A DNA stretch of 64,000 nt from Campylobacterales bacterium (GTDB lineage: Bacteria > Campylobacterota > Campylobacteria > Campylobacterales > Sulfurimonadaceae), in the NCBI GenBank assembly GCA_026390115.1, contig JAPLGO010000016.1:124001-188000 (forward strand), in the 5' to 3' direction. Below, one piece after another: positions 8,002-15,921 of the stretch. How positions within the stretch are numbered: position 1 is the stretch's first letter; the number at the start of each line of letters is the position of its first letter. The position numbers were made by a program, and so were the translations under genes. The notes under the pieces are model-generated. The model was given only the letters and a program-made list of their open reading frames with translations, did no database searches and was not told the origin of the DNA.

Positions 8002-10245
8002 TTAATACTTTAGATTTGCACTAAAAAACATACCCATTGGTGCACCCGTCTGATATGTACTTGAAGTGCCATCTGCTGCAAGGGCGTTATCAGCAGAATT
8101 TATTATTGCAATATATTTTTCGTTTGTTAAATTAGTAGCAGTTGCTCTAAAGACTGTACTTTTTGAGCCCATAAACGGATGTGCTTTGAAGGAGATATCA
8201 AAGTCAATTATTGTAAAGGCATCTATTGTTTGCGTATTTGCAACATCTCCATAACGGCTTGATGTGTATCTAGCACTCGGAGTAAATGTCCATTTTTCAA
8301 TAGAGTAGGAGAGAGCCGTTTTTACCATAAACTCAGGAGCATCTGGGAGTTGGTTTCCTTTGATAGCAGTTGAAGTTGTAGCTCCTGTTTTGAAATCTTG
8401 TGTAAATGCATATTTGTTGTAAGAGAGACCGAGCAAAAATTCTAAATTTTCATTTATTGGACCATTCGCAGAAAATTCTGCTCCATATCCAAAAGCATCG
8501 CCGACATTTGCAGGATAGTTTACCCCATACTCAGCGTCATATGCATTCGCTTGTTTATTTTTTACAAAGGAGACAAACAGGCTAGGATTGAGAATAATAC
8601 CGCCAATTTCTGTTTTTACACCCAAATCAATATTGTCTGAAGTTTCAAGGTTTAGTTTGTCCCAAAGATGCTGAAGCGTTGCTCCCTTTTGCACAAAAGT
8701 TGCTCTGTTTGATAGATAGGTCGGAAAAAGATTGACATCAAAACCATAAGTACGGGAGTAGTTGGTATAAATAGAGGTGTTATCGTTGAGCGCGTATCCG
8801 AGATAGAACGATGGAAGAAGCGTATTAAATGTTTTTGCATCTACGCTTGCCCATGGATCTAGTGTGCCTTTTGCTATGGCTGTATCATAATCCACACTTG
8901 ATGTGGCGCTGGTTCCGTTTGTGTAGCTTTTAATGGAGCCGACTTCAAATTTTTGGTATTGAACTCCCGCAGAGTAGTTGAATTTATTGATTGTACCGCT
9001 TAGCTCTGCAAAAGGTGCCGCTGTTGTGTGGTAATCATTTTTAGCGAGAACTGCATAACCGTCAAAAACCAAATCACCGTTGACAACCTTGTATTTGCTC
9101 TGATCGCTCGGGGGTCCCGGAGGGAGCTGTTTGTGGTACCAATAACCGATTTTACTTTTTAACTCCTCTGAAAATGTATGGTCATAAGAAGCAACGGCTC
9201 CAAAAAGATCATGATTCATATCCCAATCCATGACACGGTTTTTTGATGCGTTGGCGTCTGTTTTTGTAAACCAATAACCGCCTTCATCCTTTTTGTAGTA
9301 TGGTTTAATGGTGATTGTATCTTGTGAACTCGGTTTAATAGTTATATCCGCAAAAACATTTGTCGTATCGAATTTTTGCTTATTCCAATCAAAATAGTTC
9401 ACATCGTTGGAACTTGTAGGTTTTGTTTTGCCGAAATCTTTGCCATAAAAACTACCTAAATTTTGAGTCTCTGCATAGCTTAAACTGTAGTAGTTGTTAT
9501 GTTCGTCATGATTTTTAATTGCGTAAATATCTGCTTTGAAATTCTCACTTGGTTCATAGGAGAGTCCGGTCATGAGGTTATATCTTTTGAGTTCACCATC
9601 GCCTTTTGTTTTTTCGTTAGAGATATTTGAGACTGAACCAAAAACGGCAATATCACCCATTTTACCACTGTCAAAGCGTACAAAAGTTCTTTCAAAATTA
9701 TCTGCACCGAAGGATTGAGATACGGTAGTTTCCATCTTTTTTGAAGGAGCCAGAATATTCATATCTACCTTACCGATAAGACTCGAAAATCCTAAATTTT
9801 TATCTACGGGCAAGTATCCTTTGAGTAAATCAATGGAAGAGATGTTTTCCATGTCCACCATCTCTTTTCCGCCGCCAGGATTGCTTGAAAGTGGCATGCC
9901 GTTTATCATATAAACACCGCCGGGACCGGATTGGCTTTTGCCGCGTATGCGAATCGGATCGTGGTAGGATGGCTCATTGGAACCTGCCGCATCTACCGGA
10001 GAGAAGTTTACGGAGGGCGAAAACTGAGTTACGGTATAAGGATTCATATTGGCATGTGTACTGAGAGTAGCTATGCTTTTTTGAGAGAATTTTTGGCTGT
10101 TTTGTGTCTCTGATATATTCACATCCGAGATAAAAAGAGTTTCGTCATCCTGTGTACTGTTTACCACAATTTTTTCTATACTGATTGGACTCGCCGTAAC
10201 TATAGTCGCGGCAACCAAAGAGATAAGTAGATATTTAGATTTCAT
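8002..10245 (-). CDS. TonB-dependent outer-membrane receptor (probable molybdenum-compound receptor)
   Basis: The 747-residue protein has a signal peptide (MKSKYLLISLVAATIVTASP) and a plug domain (about 60-170) with PIRIRGKSQSGPGGVYMING and MENISSIDLLKGYLPVD. A long beta-barrel ends in MGMFFSANLKY, with the terminal aromatic residue needed for outer-membrane insertion. Aromatic alternating strands such as NDNTSIYTNYSRTYGFDV support a barrel. The stop codon of the binding-protein gene overlaps its start by 1 base, and the permease follows after 8 bases. The ligand cannot be read from sequence; the operon points to molybdate, tungstate or a chelate of them. It is unrelated in detail to the broken receptor at 1-1304, which has a different plug. 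Confidence 0.9.
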   Translation of the reverse strand: MKSKYLLISLVAATIVTASPISIEKIVVNSTQDDETLFISDVNISETQNSQKFSQKSIATLSTHANMNPYTVTQFSPSVNFSPVDAAGSNEPSYHDPIRIRGKSQSGPGGVYMINGMPLSSNPGGGKEMVDMENISSIDLLKGYLPVDKNLGFSSLIGKVDMNILAPSKKMETTVSQSFGADNFERTFVRFDSGKMGDIAVFGSVSNISNEKTKGDGELKRYNLMTGLSYEPSENFKADIYAIKNHDEHNNYYSLSYAETQNLGSFYGKDFGKTKPTSSNDVNYFDWNKQKFDTTNVFADITIKPSSQDTITIKPYYKKDEGGYWFTKTDANASKNRVMDWDMNHDLFGAVASYDHTFSEELKSKIGYWYHKQLPPGPPSDQSKYKVVNGDLVFDGYAVLAKNDYHTTAAPFAELSGTINKFNYSAGVQYQKFEVGSIKSYTNGTSATSSVDYDTAIAKGTLDPWASVDAKTFNTLLPSFYLGYALNDNTSIYTNYSRTYGFDVNLFPTYLSNRATFVQKGATLQHLWDKLNLETSDNIDLGVKTEIGGIILNPSLFVSFVKNKQANAYDAEYGVNYPANVGDAFGYGAEFSANGPINENLEFLLGLSYNKYAFTQDFKTGATTSTAIKGNQLPDAPEFMVKTALSYSIEKWTFTPSARYTSSRYGDVANTQTIDAFTIIDFDISFKAHPFMGSKSTVFRATATNLTNEKYIAIINSADNALAADGTSSTYQTGAPMGMFFSANLKY

Positions 10246-11264
10246 TATTTTTCTCCTAAAAGTTTTTTAATCTCTTCATCTGTCGGTTTGACACCTAAGT
10301 AGAGTTCATAAAACTCTGCAACTCTTTGGTGCAAGTCTATGGTGTACTCTTTTGGATGAAAGAGTTTTGTGAGCCACTCTATCCCGATAATACGCATAAA
10401 AGAGGGTGGTCTGTCTATCCAGTTGAAGGGATTATTCGGAACAAGGTGGATGTTTTTATTTTTGACTGCCATGAGATGCTGCCAAAGAGGATTTTCTGCT
10501 ACCTCATTAAAAACAAGTGCATTTTGTACGATGATAACATCTGGGTCATACGCGATGAGTGCTTCAAAGTTGATTTTTTCAAGTCCTAAAACACCGCTTT
10601 GTTGGCACTTGTGAACATTCTCACCTCCTGCAAAATTGAGTGCTTCGACATGGAATGAACTAGCACACTCTGTGGAAAGCCCATCAGTGCCCTCAGCATA
10701 GTAGTAACGAAGAGGTTTTGTATTTTTGAGTGCAGCGATAATTTCATTAATCACTTTTTGAGCATAGGCGGACAAAATATCGCCTCTTTTTTCTTCATTG
10801 ATGATTGCTCCTGCAAATTTAATTGCTCTTGGCATGTCCTCTACTTTTCTAAATGGAAGAGTGATAGTTGGAATTTTTGTTTTGTTTATCTCACTTTTTA
10901 CCTTCTCAACCAACATGTCATCTTCCCAAACCAAAATTAAATCGGGCTGGTATTTTATGATGGTCTCAAGATTGATATTTTGACCGCCACCATGAAAAGA
11001 GCCGATGAGAGGAAGGGATAGAAATGTTTTTTTCAAAAACTCACTCCCTGCATAGTTGTTTGGATTTTTAGCATTAAAATTAAGTCCTATCATTTTGTTT
11101 GGATTAAGTGCATAGATAAGATAGTTCATAGGCGGTGAAGAGCCAAAGATTTTTTCCATTTTGTCAGGTACTGTTATTTGTTGATGATTTAAATCTTCAA
11201 CAACTTTGGCATGTGCAGTAAAACTTAGAATAAGAATAAAACTTAAACGAATAAGTAGAGACAT
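10245..11264 (-). CDS. Periplasmic metal-compound binding protein, FepB/BtuF (TroA-like) fold
   Basis: The 339-residue protein has a clear signal peptide (MSLLIRLSFILILSFTAHA). It then shows the two-lobe TroA/BtuF pattern: ITVPDKMEKIFGSSPPMNYLIYALNPNKMIGLN, LETIIKYQPDLILVWEDD, and in the second lobe INFEALIAYDPDVIIVQNALVFNE. It would hand substrate from the outer-membrane receptor to the FecCD-type permease. The class is used for ferric complexes, cobalamin and, in MolA, molybdate. A cluster of Trp, Asp and Arg near the end (FNWIDRPPSFMRIIGIEWL) may help bind ligand. Its start lies 68 bases inside the end of tonB; the signal peptide makes this start convincing. Confidence 0.88.
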   Translation of the reverse strand: MSLLIRLSFILILSFTAHAKVVEDLNHQQITVPDKMEKIFGSSPPMNYLIYALNPNKMIGLNFNAKNPNNYAGSEFLKKTFLSLPLIGSFHGGGQNINLETIIKYQPDLILVWEDDMLVEKVKSEINKTKIPTITLPFRKVEDMPRAIKFAGAIINEEKRGDILSAYAQKVINEIIAALKNTKPLRYYYAEGTDGLSTECASSFHVEALNFAGGENVHKCQQSGVLGLEKINFEALIAYDPDVIIVQNALVFNEVAENPLWQHLMAVKNKNIHLVPNNPFNWIDRPPSFMRIIGIEWLTKLFHPKEYTIDLHQRVAEFYELYLGVKPTDEEIKKLLGEK

Positions 11265-11862
11265 TTTGATTTCCTTTTGATTTCTTGAGTGAAAATGCGA
11301 TTGGAATTTGCAATTGCACCTCTTTGTTTAGTTGTAGGTATTCTCCACTCAAAGCTAATACGGTTTGAATGGCTTTAGAATCTAATGAACTGCTTCCGCT
11401 GTTATTGAATATGATTGCACTCTCAACGCGTGCGTCTCGCGTGAGAACAAATGAAACAACCACAACTCTATCAATTTTAGCCATTGCTGGATAAACAAGA
11501 AAATTTTGAATCATGGCTCGAATTAATTCTATAGCAGTAAAATCAATTTGGCTTGAAGATTCACTCGGTGCGAGTAGTGTATTTGGCATGTCAGATGATG
11601 GCTTTATAGGAGAATATGAAGACTTTGTATCTGAATTTGTATAGGAAGCAGCACTAGAAGCTTGAGGCGTAAACGCCTCAAAAAATGGCACGGTACTTAT
11701 AGATTTTTGTGCTATCTTTTGAAGGGTTTGAGCTAAATAGAGTGTGATAGCAAAAAGAGTCGAATGAATAGAGAATGAAGCAATGAGCGCATTAAATTCT
11801 GAATTTTTATATTGTATCTTTTTTGATATAACGACAGAGCTTAAAGTGCTTTGTGTGAACAT
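11197..11862 (-). CDS. tonB: TonB energy transducer
   Basis: The 221-residue protein has a short cytoplasmic tail and one membrane helix (about 24-45, FNALIASFSIHSTLFAITLY). A Ser/Pro-rich periplasmic linker follows, then a TonB C-terminal domain (about 120-200: YPAMAKIDRVVVVSFVLTRDARVESA, SGSSSLDSKAIQTVLALSG, LQIPIAFSLKK). It transmits proton-motive force from ExbB/ExbD to the outer-membrane receptor. The family-like part ends at PIAFSLKK; the last ~22 residues are read across the start of the binding-protein gene and may be an unimportant tail. AAGGAG precedes the ATG. It is the first gene after the ModE-type operators, so it heads the operon. Confidence 0.85.
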   Translation of the reverse strand: MFTQSTLSSVVISKKIQYKNSEFNALIASFSIHSTLFAITLYLAQTLQKIAQKSISTVPFFEAFTPQASSAASYTNSDTKSSYSPIKPSSDMPNTLLAPSESSSQIDFTAIELIRAMIQNFLVYPAMAKIDRVVVVSFVLTRDARVESAIIFNNSGSSSLDSKAIQTVLALSGEYLQLNKEVQLQIPIAFSLKKSKGNQNVSTYSFKFYSYSKFYCTCQSC

Positions 11863-11874
11863 AATTTTTCTCTC

Positions 11875-11898
11875 CTTTATATATTAAATGATATAACG
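11875..11898. promoter_or_regulatory. Imperfect ModE-type operator at the tonB promoter
   Basis: The forward strand reads CTTTATAT, 8 bases, then ATATAACG. It differs from the CGTTATAT-N8-ATATAACG arrangement of the second site by one base in the left arm. The E. coli ModE operator has the same TATAT...ATATAACG core. The site ends immediately upstream of the AAGGAG ribosome binding site of tonB, where a bound repressor would block transcription start or early elongation. Molybdate-loaded ModE repressing its uptake operon is the established pattern; binding here is inferred. Confidence 0.72.
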
Positions 11899-11996
11899 AT
11901 AATATGTTTGCAATTTGTATTCTAGTAAAATCTCAAGAATAATTTTATATTTGTTGAATATTTTTTACATTAGGCATATAAAATATACAAAAAAGA

Positions 11997-12034
11997 ACAA
12001 TTTCGTTATATCTAAAAAAATATAACGAAATTGT
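11997..12034. promoter_or_regulatory. Perfect ModE-type palindrome, also a possible modE terminator
   Basis: Two identical 15-base arms (ACAATTTCGTTATAT and its reverse complement) are separated by 8 bases. They contain CGTTATAT-N8-ATATAACG, a close match to known ModE operators. The site lies 36 bases past the modE stop and about 135 bases upstream of tonB. Read on the minus strand the same palindrome is a 15-bp hairpin followed by TCTTTTTT, which is the form of an intrinsic terminator for the upstream modE transcript. Both roles are compatible with the sequence. Confidence 0.75.
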
Positions 12035-12070
12035 ATATAAATATATCTTAAAATTTTATTACATTTGCTA

Positions 12071-12850
12071 CTATGAACCTATAATGATATTATTTGCAGA
12101 TATCAAAGCATAAGCTTTTTCTCCGACTTGAAATGTATTATTGCTAGATTTATTCAAGAGTGCGATGAGTGTTGTATTCTCATTGAGAGAAAAACCAATC
12201 TCAATGAACTCCTCAGAATTTTCAACCGAATTTATAACACCTTCTAATATATTTATGTCGTCATTCGCTGTAACCGGAAGCTCTTTTGTTAGAGTTATAT
12301 CGCTTGATTTTATGATGGCATACATGTCACTGCCTTCTGTTAATCCCATATTTTTAGCTGATTTCGCGGTTATATTTGAAGTTAACATGACACCGCCAGA
12401 TATAGATAGGCTTAATTTTGCATTGAGTCCATGAAACTCTATTTTGCCTATTTTTGATGGAATTTGATTTCTTGCACTTGTGGTTAAAAAAGTTCTGCTT
12501 AGAATTCTTGCTAATTTTTCAGGATTGTCTCCGGCTTCTGCAAAACGGTTTATAAATTGACGGTGAAGCTCATTGAAGCGGTTATAGGTTTCGATAAGCT
12601 TATGGGCATACGGAGTAAGAACTGTTCCCCCACCGCCCTTTCCTCCTATAGTTCGTGTAATGAGCGGCTCATCGGCAAGATTGTTCATACTGTTTATCCG
12701 CTCCCATGCGGCTTTATAGCTCATTTTAATCTCTTTTGCGGCCGCATGAATGGAACCTGTTTTTTGAATTTTATTAAGTAATTCAATTCGGCCGGAGCCT
12801 AAAAAACTCTGTCCATCTTTTGTAAGCCAGAATCGTCCGTCAATTTTCAT
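12071..12850 (-). CDS. modE: ModE, molybdate-responsive transcriptional regulator
   Basis: The 259-residue protein has the full ModE layout. An N-terminal winged helix-turn-helix (about 1-105) contains GSIHAAAKEIKMSYKAAWER, RTIGGKGGGGTVLTPYAHKL, and a helix used for dimerisation. Two Mop/TOBE molybdate-binding domains follow (about 125-190, starting TSARNQIPSKIGKIEF; and about 195-259). Molybdate- or tungstate-bound ModE normally represses uptake genes and can activate molybdoenzyme genes. AAGGTG precedes the ATG. The gene is 22 bases after the NicO gene and thus may be co-transcribed with the zinc operon. The operator-like palindromes just downstream make the tonB operon its obvious target. 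Confidence 0.94.
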   Translation of the reverse strand: MKIDGRFWLTKDGQSFLGSGRIELLNKIQKTGSIHAAAKEIKMSYKAAWERINSMNNLADEPLITRTIGGKGGGGTVLTPYAHKLIETYNRFNELHRQFINRFAEAGDNPEKLARILSRTFLTTSARNQIPSKIGKIEFHGLNAKLSLSISGGVMLTSNITAKSAKNMGLTEGSDMYAIIKSSDITLTKELPVTANDDINILEGVINSVENSEEFIEIGFSLNENTTLIALLNKSSNNTFQVGEKAYALISANNIIIGS

Positions 12851-12872
12851 ATTTAAGCACCTTAGAAATAAA

Positions 12873-14375
12873 TTATGTAAACAGTAAAATGAAGCCTAAA
12901 ATTAGTATGATCAATAAACTCGCATACTCCAAATATTTTTTTAAATTGCTGTTTGTGTCTGCTGTTTTTTTACGAATAGCAACACTGAGTATCGCGGAGA
13001 AAAATATAATCGTACTCATCCCTAAACTCATCACAAACGCCGATAAAAAACCTGCATAATATAATCCAAGCGAAAGTGAAAATATAAAAATGGTTACAGT
13101 TCCTGGGCAGGGGATAATTCCAGCCGAGATAATGAGTGCCATGTCTGTTGAGTTGTTATCCACTTTGCAAGAGGAGCATGCACAAGTAGCAATATGCGCC
13201 GTGAGTGGCAGTGAGGAAGTGCCCTTGGGGTACGCCGTGAGCGCTAGCGAGGAAGCGCCCTCGGGGTGAGGAGTTGCACTAAAGGTGAATCCGCTGCTTT
13301 TTTTGGATATTTCTTTATACACTTTATACTTCTGATAGATGAGATAGAGCGCTATGACAATTATAATGAGTGCCGATGTTTTTGTGGTGTAATAAACGGT
13401 GTCATTTAAAAATTGTGCTAAAAATGTGTTGACAAAAAAGTAAATGACAACAGTTAAAAGAAAGGCTGAAAAAGTATGTACAACACCGATAGCAAGGGAG
13501 ACAAAAAGAGCTTTTGCGTAGGATCTTTCGTTTGAGAGAAAGTAACTCGCCACCAATGTTTTTCCATGTCCCGGTCCGAGTGCATGGATAACCCCGTAGA
13601 TGTAGGCAAAAAAGAGCAAAAAAAGATAGGTGAGCGGGTTTTTTTCATCTTTGATAGACTCAAAAAGAGATTTTATTTTTGTGATGCTCTCTTTTAAAAT
13701 ATTCGCCTGGAGAGACTCCTCTTCTTTTGGAGTTGCAATCTCCTCTATTTTTGTTTGATTTGCCTCTTGAATTACTGCCTTACTCTCCTCTTTTGGTTGA
13801 AGTTCACTCTGTGTCTGCATGTCAGAAAAGAGTATAGAAGCTGTAAAAAGATAGAGATTTTCTGAATGATGAGAAAATTCGTTCTTTGAGACATTTATCT
13901 TTGTTGTTACAAAACTAAAATAGGATTCATTATCTTCAAAAGCGAGTGAAATGGCAGATTTATCCCTGATGGCAATGCTTACTTCTGAATCGTAGGTAAA
14001 AACTAAAAAGCCGTTTATCATCTGAATATCAAAATTTTCGTATCTTGGTTTTATTATTGTCGGCTCTTTGGAGTCATTGTCTGAGTACTGAATTTTTGTA
14101 AGCATCTCTTTTGGTTTGAGGTAATCTAGCATGGCACCCAGTATAACTTTCAGTTCGTTAGCATCTAAAACTTGATTTCTGTTTTTATCATACTGCTTTA
14201 GTAACTCTGCCGAGTAAAGGTCTGCAAAATGCCACTCTATGTGGATGTTGTTTACACTTTTGTCTTTCATTTGCAAATTTATCTGTATCTCTGCAGTTGG
14301 AATCATAAGCTGACAAGTGGCACATCCAAAAAGAGTGGTTTGGAGCAGTAGATATATAAAAAGGAGTTTTTTCAT
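12873..14375 (-). CDS. DUF1007-NicO fusion, metal (nickel/cobalt-type) transporter
   Basis: ATG at 14375 overlaps the TGA of znuB (ATGA), so I prefer it to an in-frame ATG at 14435. The 500-residue protein starts with a signal-like segment (MKKLLFIYLLLQTTLFG) and a DUF1007-type periplasmic domain (to about 190) with an EF-hand-like stretch DKNRNQVLDANEL. After a Glu/Lys-rich linker come six or so membrane helices of the NicO/RcnA family, with IHALGPGHGKTLVASYFL and AGIIPCPGTVTIFIFSLSLG. The cytoplasmic loop that is His-rich in many NicO proteins instead carries a 24-residue tandem repeat and then CACSSCK. In this operon it could export or balance zinc or nickel; substrate is not determined. 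Confidence 0.85.
   Translation of the reverse strand: MKKLLFIYLLLQTTLFGCATCQLMIPTAEIQINLQMKDKSVNNIHIEWHFADLYSAELLKQYDKNRNQVLDANELKVILGAMLDYLKPKEMLTKIQYSDNDSKEPTIIKPRYENFDIQMINGFLVFTYDSEVSIAIRDKSAISLAFEDNESYFSFVTTKINVSKNEFSHHSENLYLFTASILFSDMQTQSELQPKEESKAVIQEANQTKIEEIATPKEEESLQANILKESITKIKSLFESIKDEKNPLTYLFLLFFAYIYGVIHALGPGHGKTLVASYFLSNERSYAKALFVSLAIGVVHTFSAFLLTVVIYFFVNTFLAQFLNDTVYYTTKTSALIIIVIALYLIYQKYKVYKEISKKSSGFTFSATPHPEGASSLALTAYPKGTSSLPLTAHIATCACSSCKVDNNSTDMALIISAGIIPCPGTVTIFIFSLSLGLYYAGFLSAFVMSLGMSTIIFFSAILSVAIRKKTADTNSNLKKYLEYASLLIILILGFILLFT
13197..13268 (-). repeat. Two tandem 36-base repeat units inside the NicO gene
   Basis: Two adjacent units of 36 bases each encode HPEGASSLALTA and YPKGTSSLPLTA. 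The DNA units share CCCC, AGGGC, CTTCCTC and CTCACGGCG and are clearly more GC-rich than the surrounding gene. A related sequence lies between hemE and the radical SAM gene at 61512-61546 (shared TCCTCACCC start and GCTTCGCTTACAGCG-like end). Because each unit is a multiple of 3 it does not break the frame. This suggests a small dispersed element that has entered, and then duplicated in, a tolerant loop. Confidence 0.65.
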
Positions 14376-15172
14376 CTTATCTTTTGAGCAATCATAAAAA
14401 GCATAAGCGAAAGAGCTGACACCAAAATAATGCAAGCACCCGAAGTTAAATCAAAACTGTAAGAGAGCCAAAGCCCCACAATTGTGAAGAGTGAAGCAGT
14501 AAACCCTGAGATGAGCATCATGCTGTAAAGCGAAGAGGAGAGATTTTGAGCGATGTAAATTGGAATGGTAAGAAGAGCGATAACCAAGATAAGCCCGACT
14601 ACTTTTATGGCAATAACAACAGTAAGTGCTGATAAAATCAGTATAAGTGTGTAGAAAAATTTTACATTGATTCCGCTGAGTGAGGCATATTCGCTATCGT
14701 AAGAGACGGCTAAAATATCTCTATACCAAAAGGTCATAACAAGGATAATCACTACAAACAGAGCGGACATAAAGTAAATATCTTCTCTCGTAACTGCTAA
14801 AATTGAACCAAAAAGATAGCTCATCAAATCCACATTGTATCCTGGAGTCAAATCGACGAGAATAATTCCGATTGCCATCCCGACAGCCCAGATTAAACCT
14901 ATAAAAGTGTCTATATTTTCTCTCTCTTTTATGGTTACAAAAGCCATGATAAGTGCAGCAACTACGGCGAAAACAGTTGTTCCAAAAAAGATAGGAATAC
15001 CTGAAAAAATTGCTATTCCAATCCCACCATATGCGGCATGTGCAATTCCTCCAGCCAAAAAAACCATTCTGTTTACAACTATGAGTGAGCCGATAATTCC
15101 AGAGATGAGGCTAACCAAGATTCCTGCAATGATGGCATTTTGAATAAATTCATAAGAGAGAACTTCTAGCAT
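14372..15172 (-). CDS. znuB: Zinc/manganese-type ABC permease (ZnuB family)
   Basis: The 266-residue protein has seven to eight membrane segments and the ABC-3 family pattern: FIQNAIIAGILVSLISGIIGSLIVVNRMVFLAGGIAHAAYGGIGIA at the N-terminus and SLSGINVKFFYTLILILSALTVVIAIKVVGLILVIALLTIP in the C-terminal half. It forms the inner-membrane channel of a high-affinity zinc (or manganese) importer. It overlaps znuC by 7 bases and the NicO gene by 4 bases, so all are translated together. The His-rich loop of the partner binding protein favours zinc. Confidence 0.9.
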   Translation of the reverse strand: MLEVLSYEFIQNAIIAGILVSLISGIIGSLIVVNRMVFLAGGIAHAAYGGIGIAIFSGIPIFFGTTVFAVVAALIMAFVTIKERENIDTFIGLIWAVGMAIGIILVDLTPGYNVDLMSYLFGSILAVTREDIYFMSALFVVIILVMTFWYRDILAVSYDSEYASLSGINVKFFYTLILILSALTVVIAIKVVGLILVIALLTIPIYIAQNLSSSLYSMMLISGFTASLFTIVGLWLSYSFDLTSGACIILVSALSLMLFMIAQKIR

Positions 15173-15921
15173 TTACATTTTCCTAACATTTGCAGAAGTT
15201 CAACTTCGCAGACATGATTGTTGCCGATATCAAACTCTTTTTTTATTGAACTTAAATCATGAAATGCCAATTTTTTATTTATGTGGGCAACTTTTGTAGC
15301 ATACTCCAAAACGACTGAGAGGTCGTGGCTCACGACTATGACGGTTATTTTTTTATTCAGCTCTTTGAGCAGTTCATAAACCTGTTTTTGCCCGTCCGCA
15401 TCTATGCTTGAAGTCGGCTCATCTAAAAGAAGAATTTTAGGGTTTGCGCAGAGCGCTCTGGCAATCATCACTCTTTGTCTCTGTCCGCCGGAGAGCGAGC
15501 CTATTTTTTTGTCTGCAAACTCCTCCATTCCGACCTGTCTGAGTACATGCATAGCATGTTCTGTCTCCTCTTTTTTGTATCCAAAAATTGCCCGTTTATG
15601 TGCGTGGTGCCCCATCATTACTACTTCGATTGCTTTGATTGGAAAGTTAGTATTTACATTCGTATTTTGCGGAACATAGCCTATTTGGGTAAGACTTTTG
15701 TGAAGGGGCTTATTTAAAATTTTTATAAAGCCGCTTTGGATAGGGTTTATGCCTAAAATAAGTTTAACAAGAGTGCTCTTTCCACCCCCGTTTGGGCCTA
15801 TAAGAACCAAAAAGTCTCTGTTATCAACAATCAAATTTATATTTTCCAGTACAAACTCTTTGTCGTAGACAAAAGAGAGATTTTCTATCTCAATAACGCG
15901 TAAATTAAATTTTGTTTGCAA
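15166..15921 (-). CDS. znuC: Zinc-type ABC transporter ATPase (ZnuC family)
   Basis: The 251-residue ATPase has Walker A GPNGGGKST (about 42-50), Q-loop VPQNT, signature SLSGGQRQR, Walker B LLLDEP and H-loop VVSHD, all intact. ZnuC proteins often end in a metal-binding tail; here the tail has HVCEVELLQMLGKCKC, with His and three Cys that might sense zinc. The start overlaps the end of znuA by 17 bases and its end overlaps znuB by 7 bases. It energises zinc import at the inner membrane. Confidence 0.9.
   Translation of the reverse strand: MQTKFNLRVIEIENLSFVYDKEFVLENINLIVDNRDFLVLIGPNGGGKSTLVKLILGINPIQSGFIKILNKPLHKSLTQIGYVPQNTNVNTNFPIKAIEVVMMGHHAHKRAIFGYKKEETEHAMHVLRQVGMEEFADKKIGSLSGGQRQRVMIARALCANPKILLLDEPTSSIDADGQKQVYELLKELNKKITVIVVSHDLSVVLEYATKVAHINKKLAFHDLSSIKKEFDIGNNHVCEVELLQMLGKCKC

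Noticed and set aside
11826-11833. Third ModE operator inside the start of tonB
   Set aside because: Only one half site (ATATAACG) matches; the partner arm at the 8-base spacing is poor. Mentioned only as a half site.
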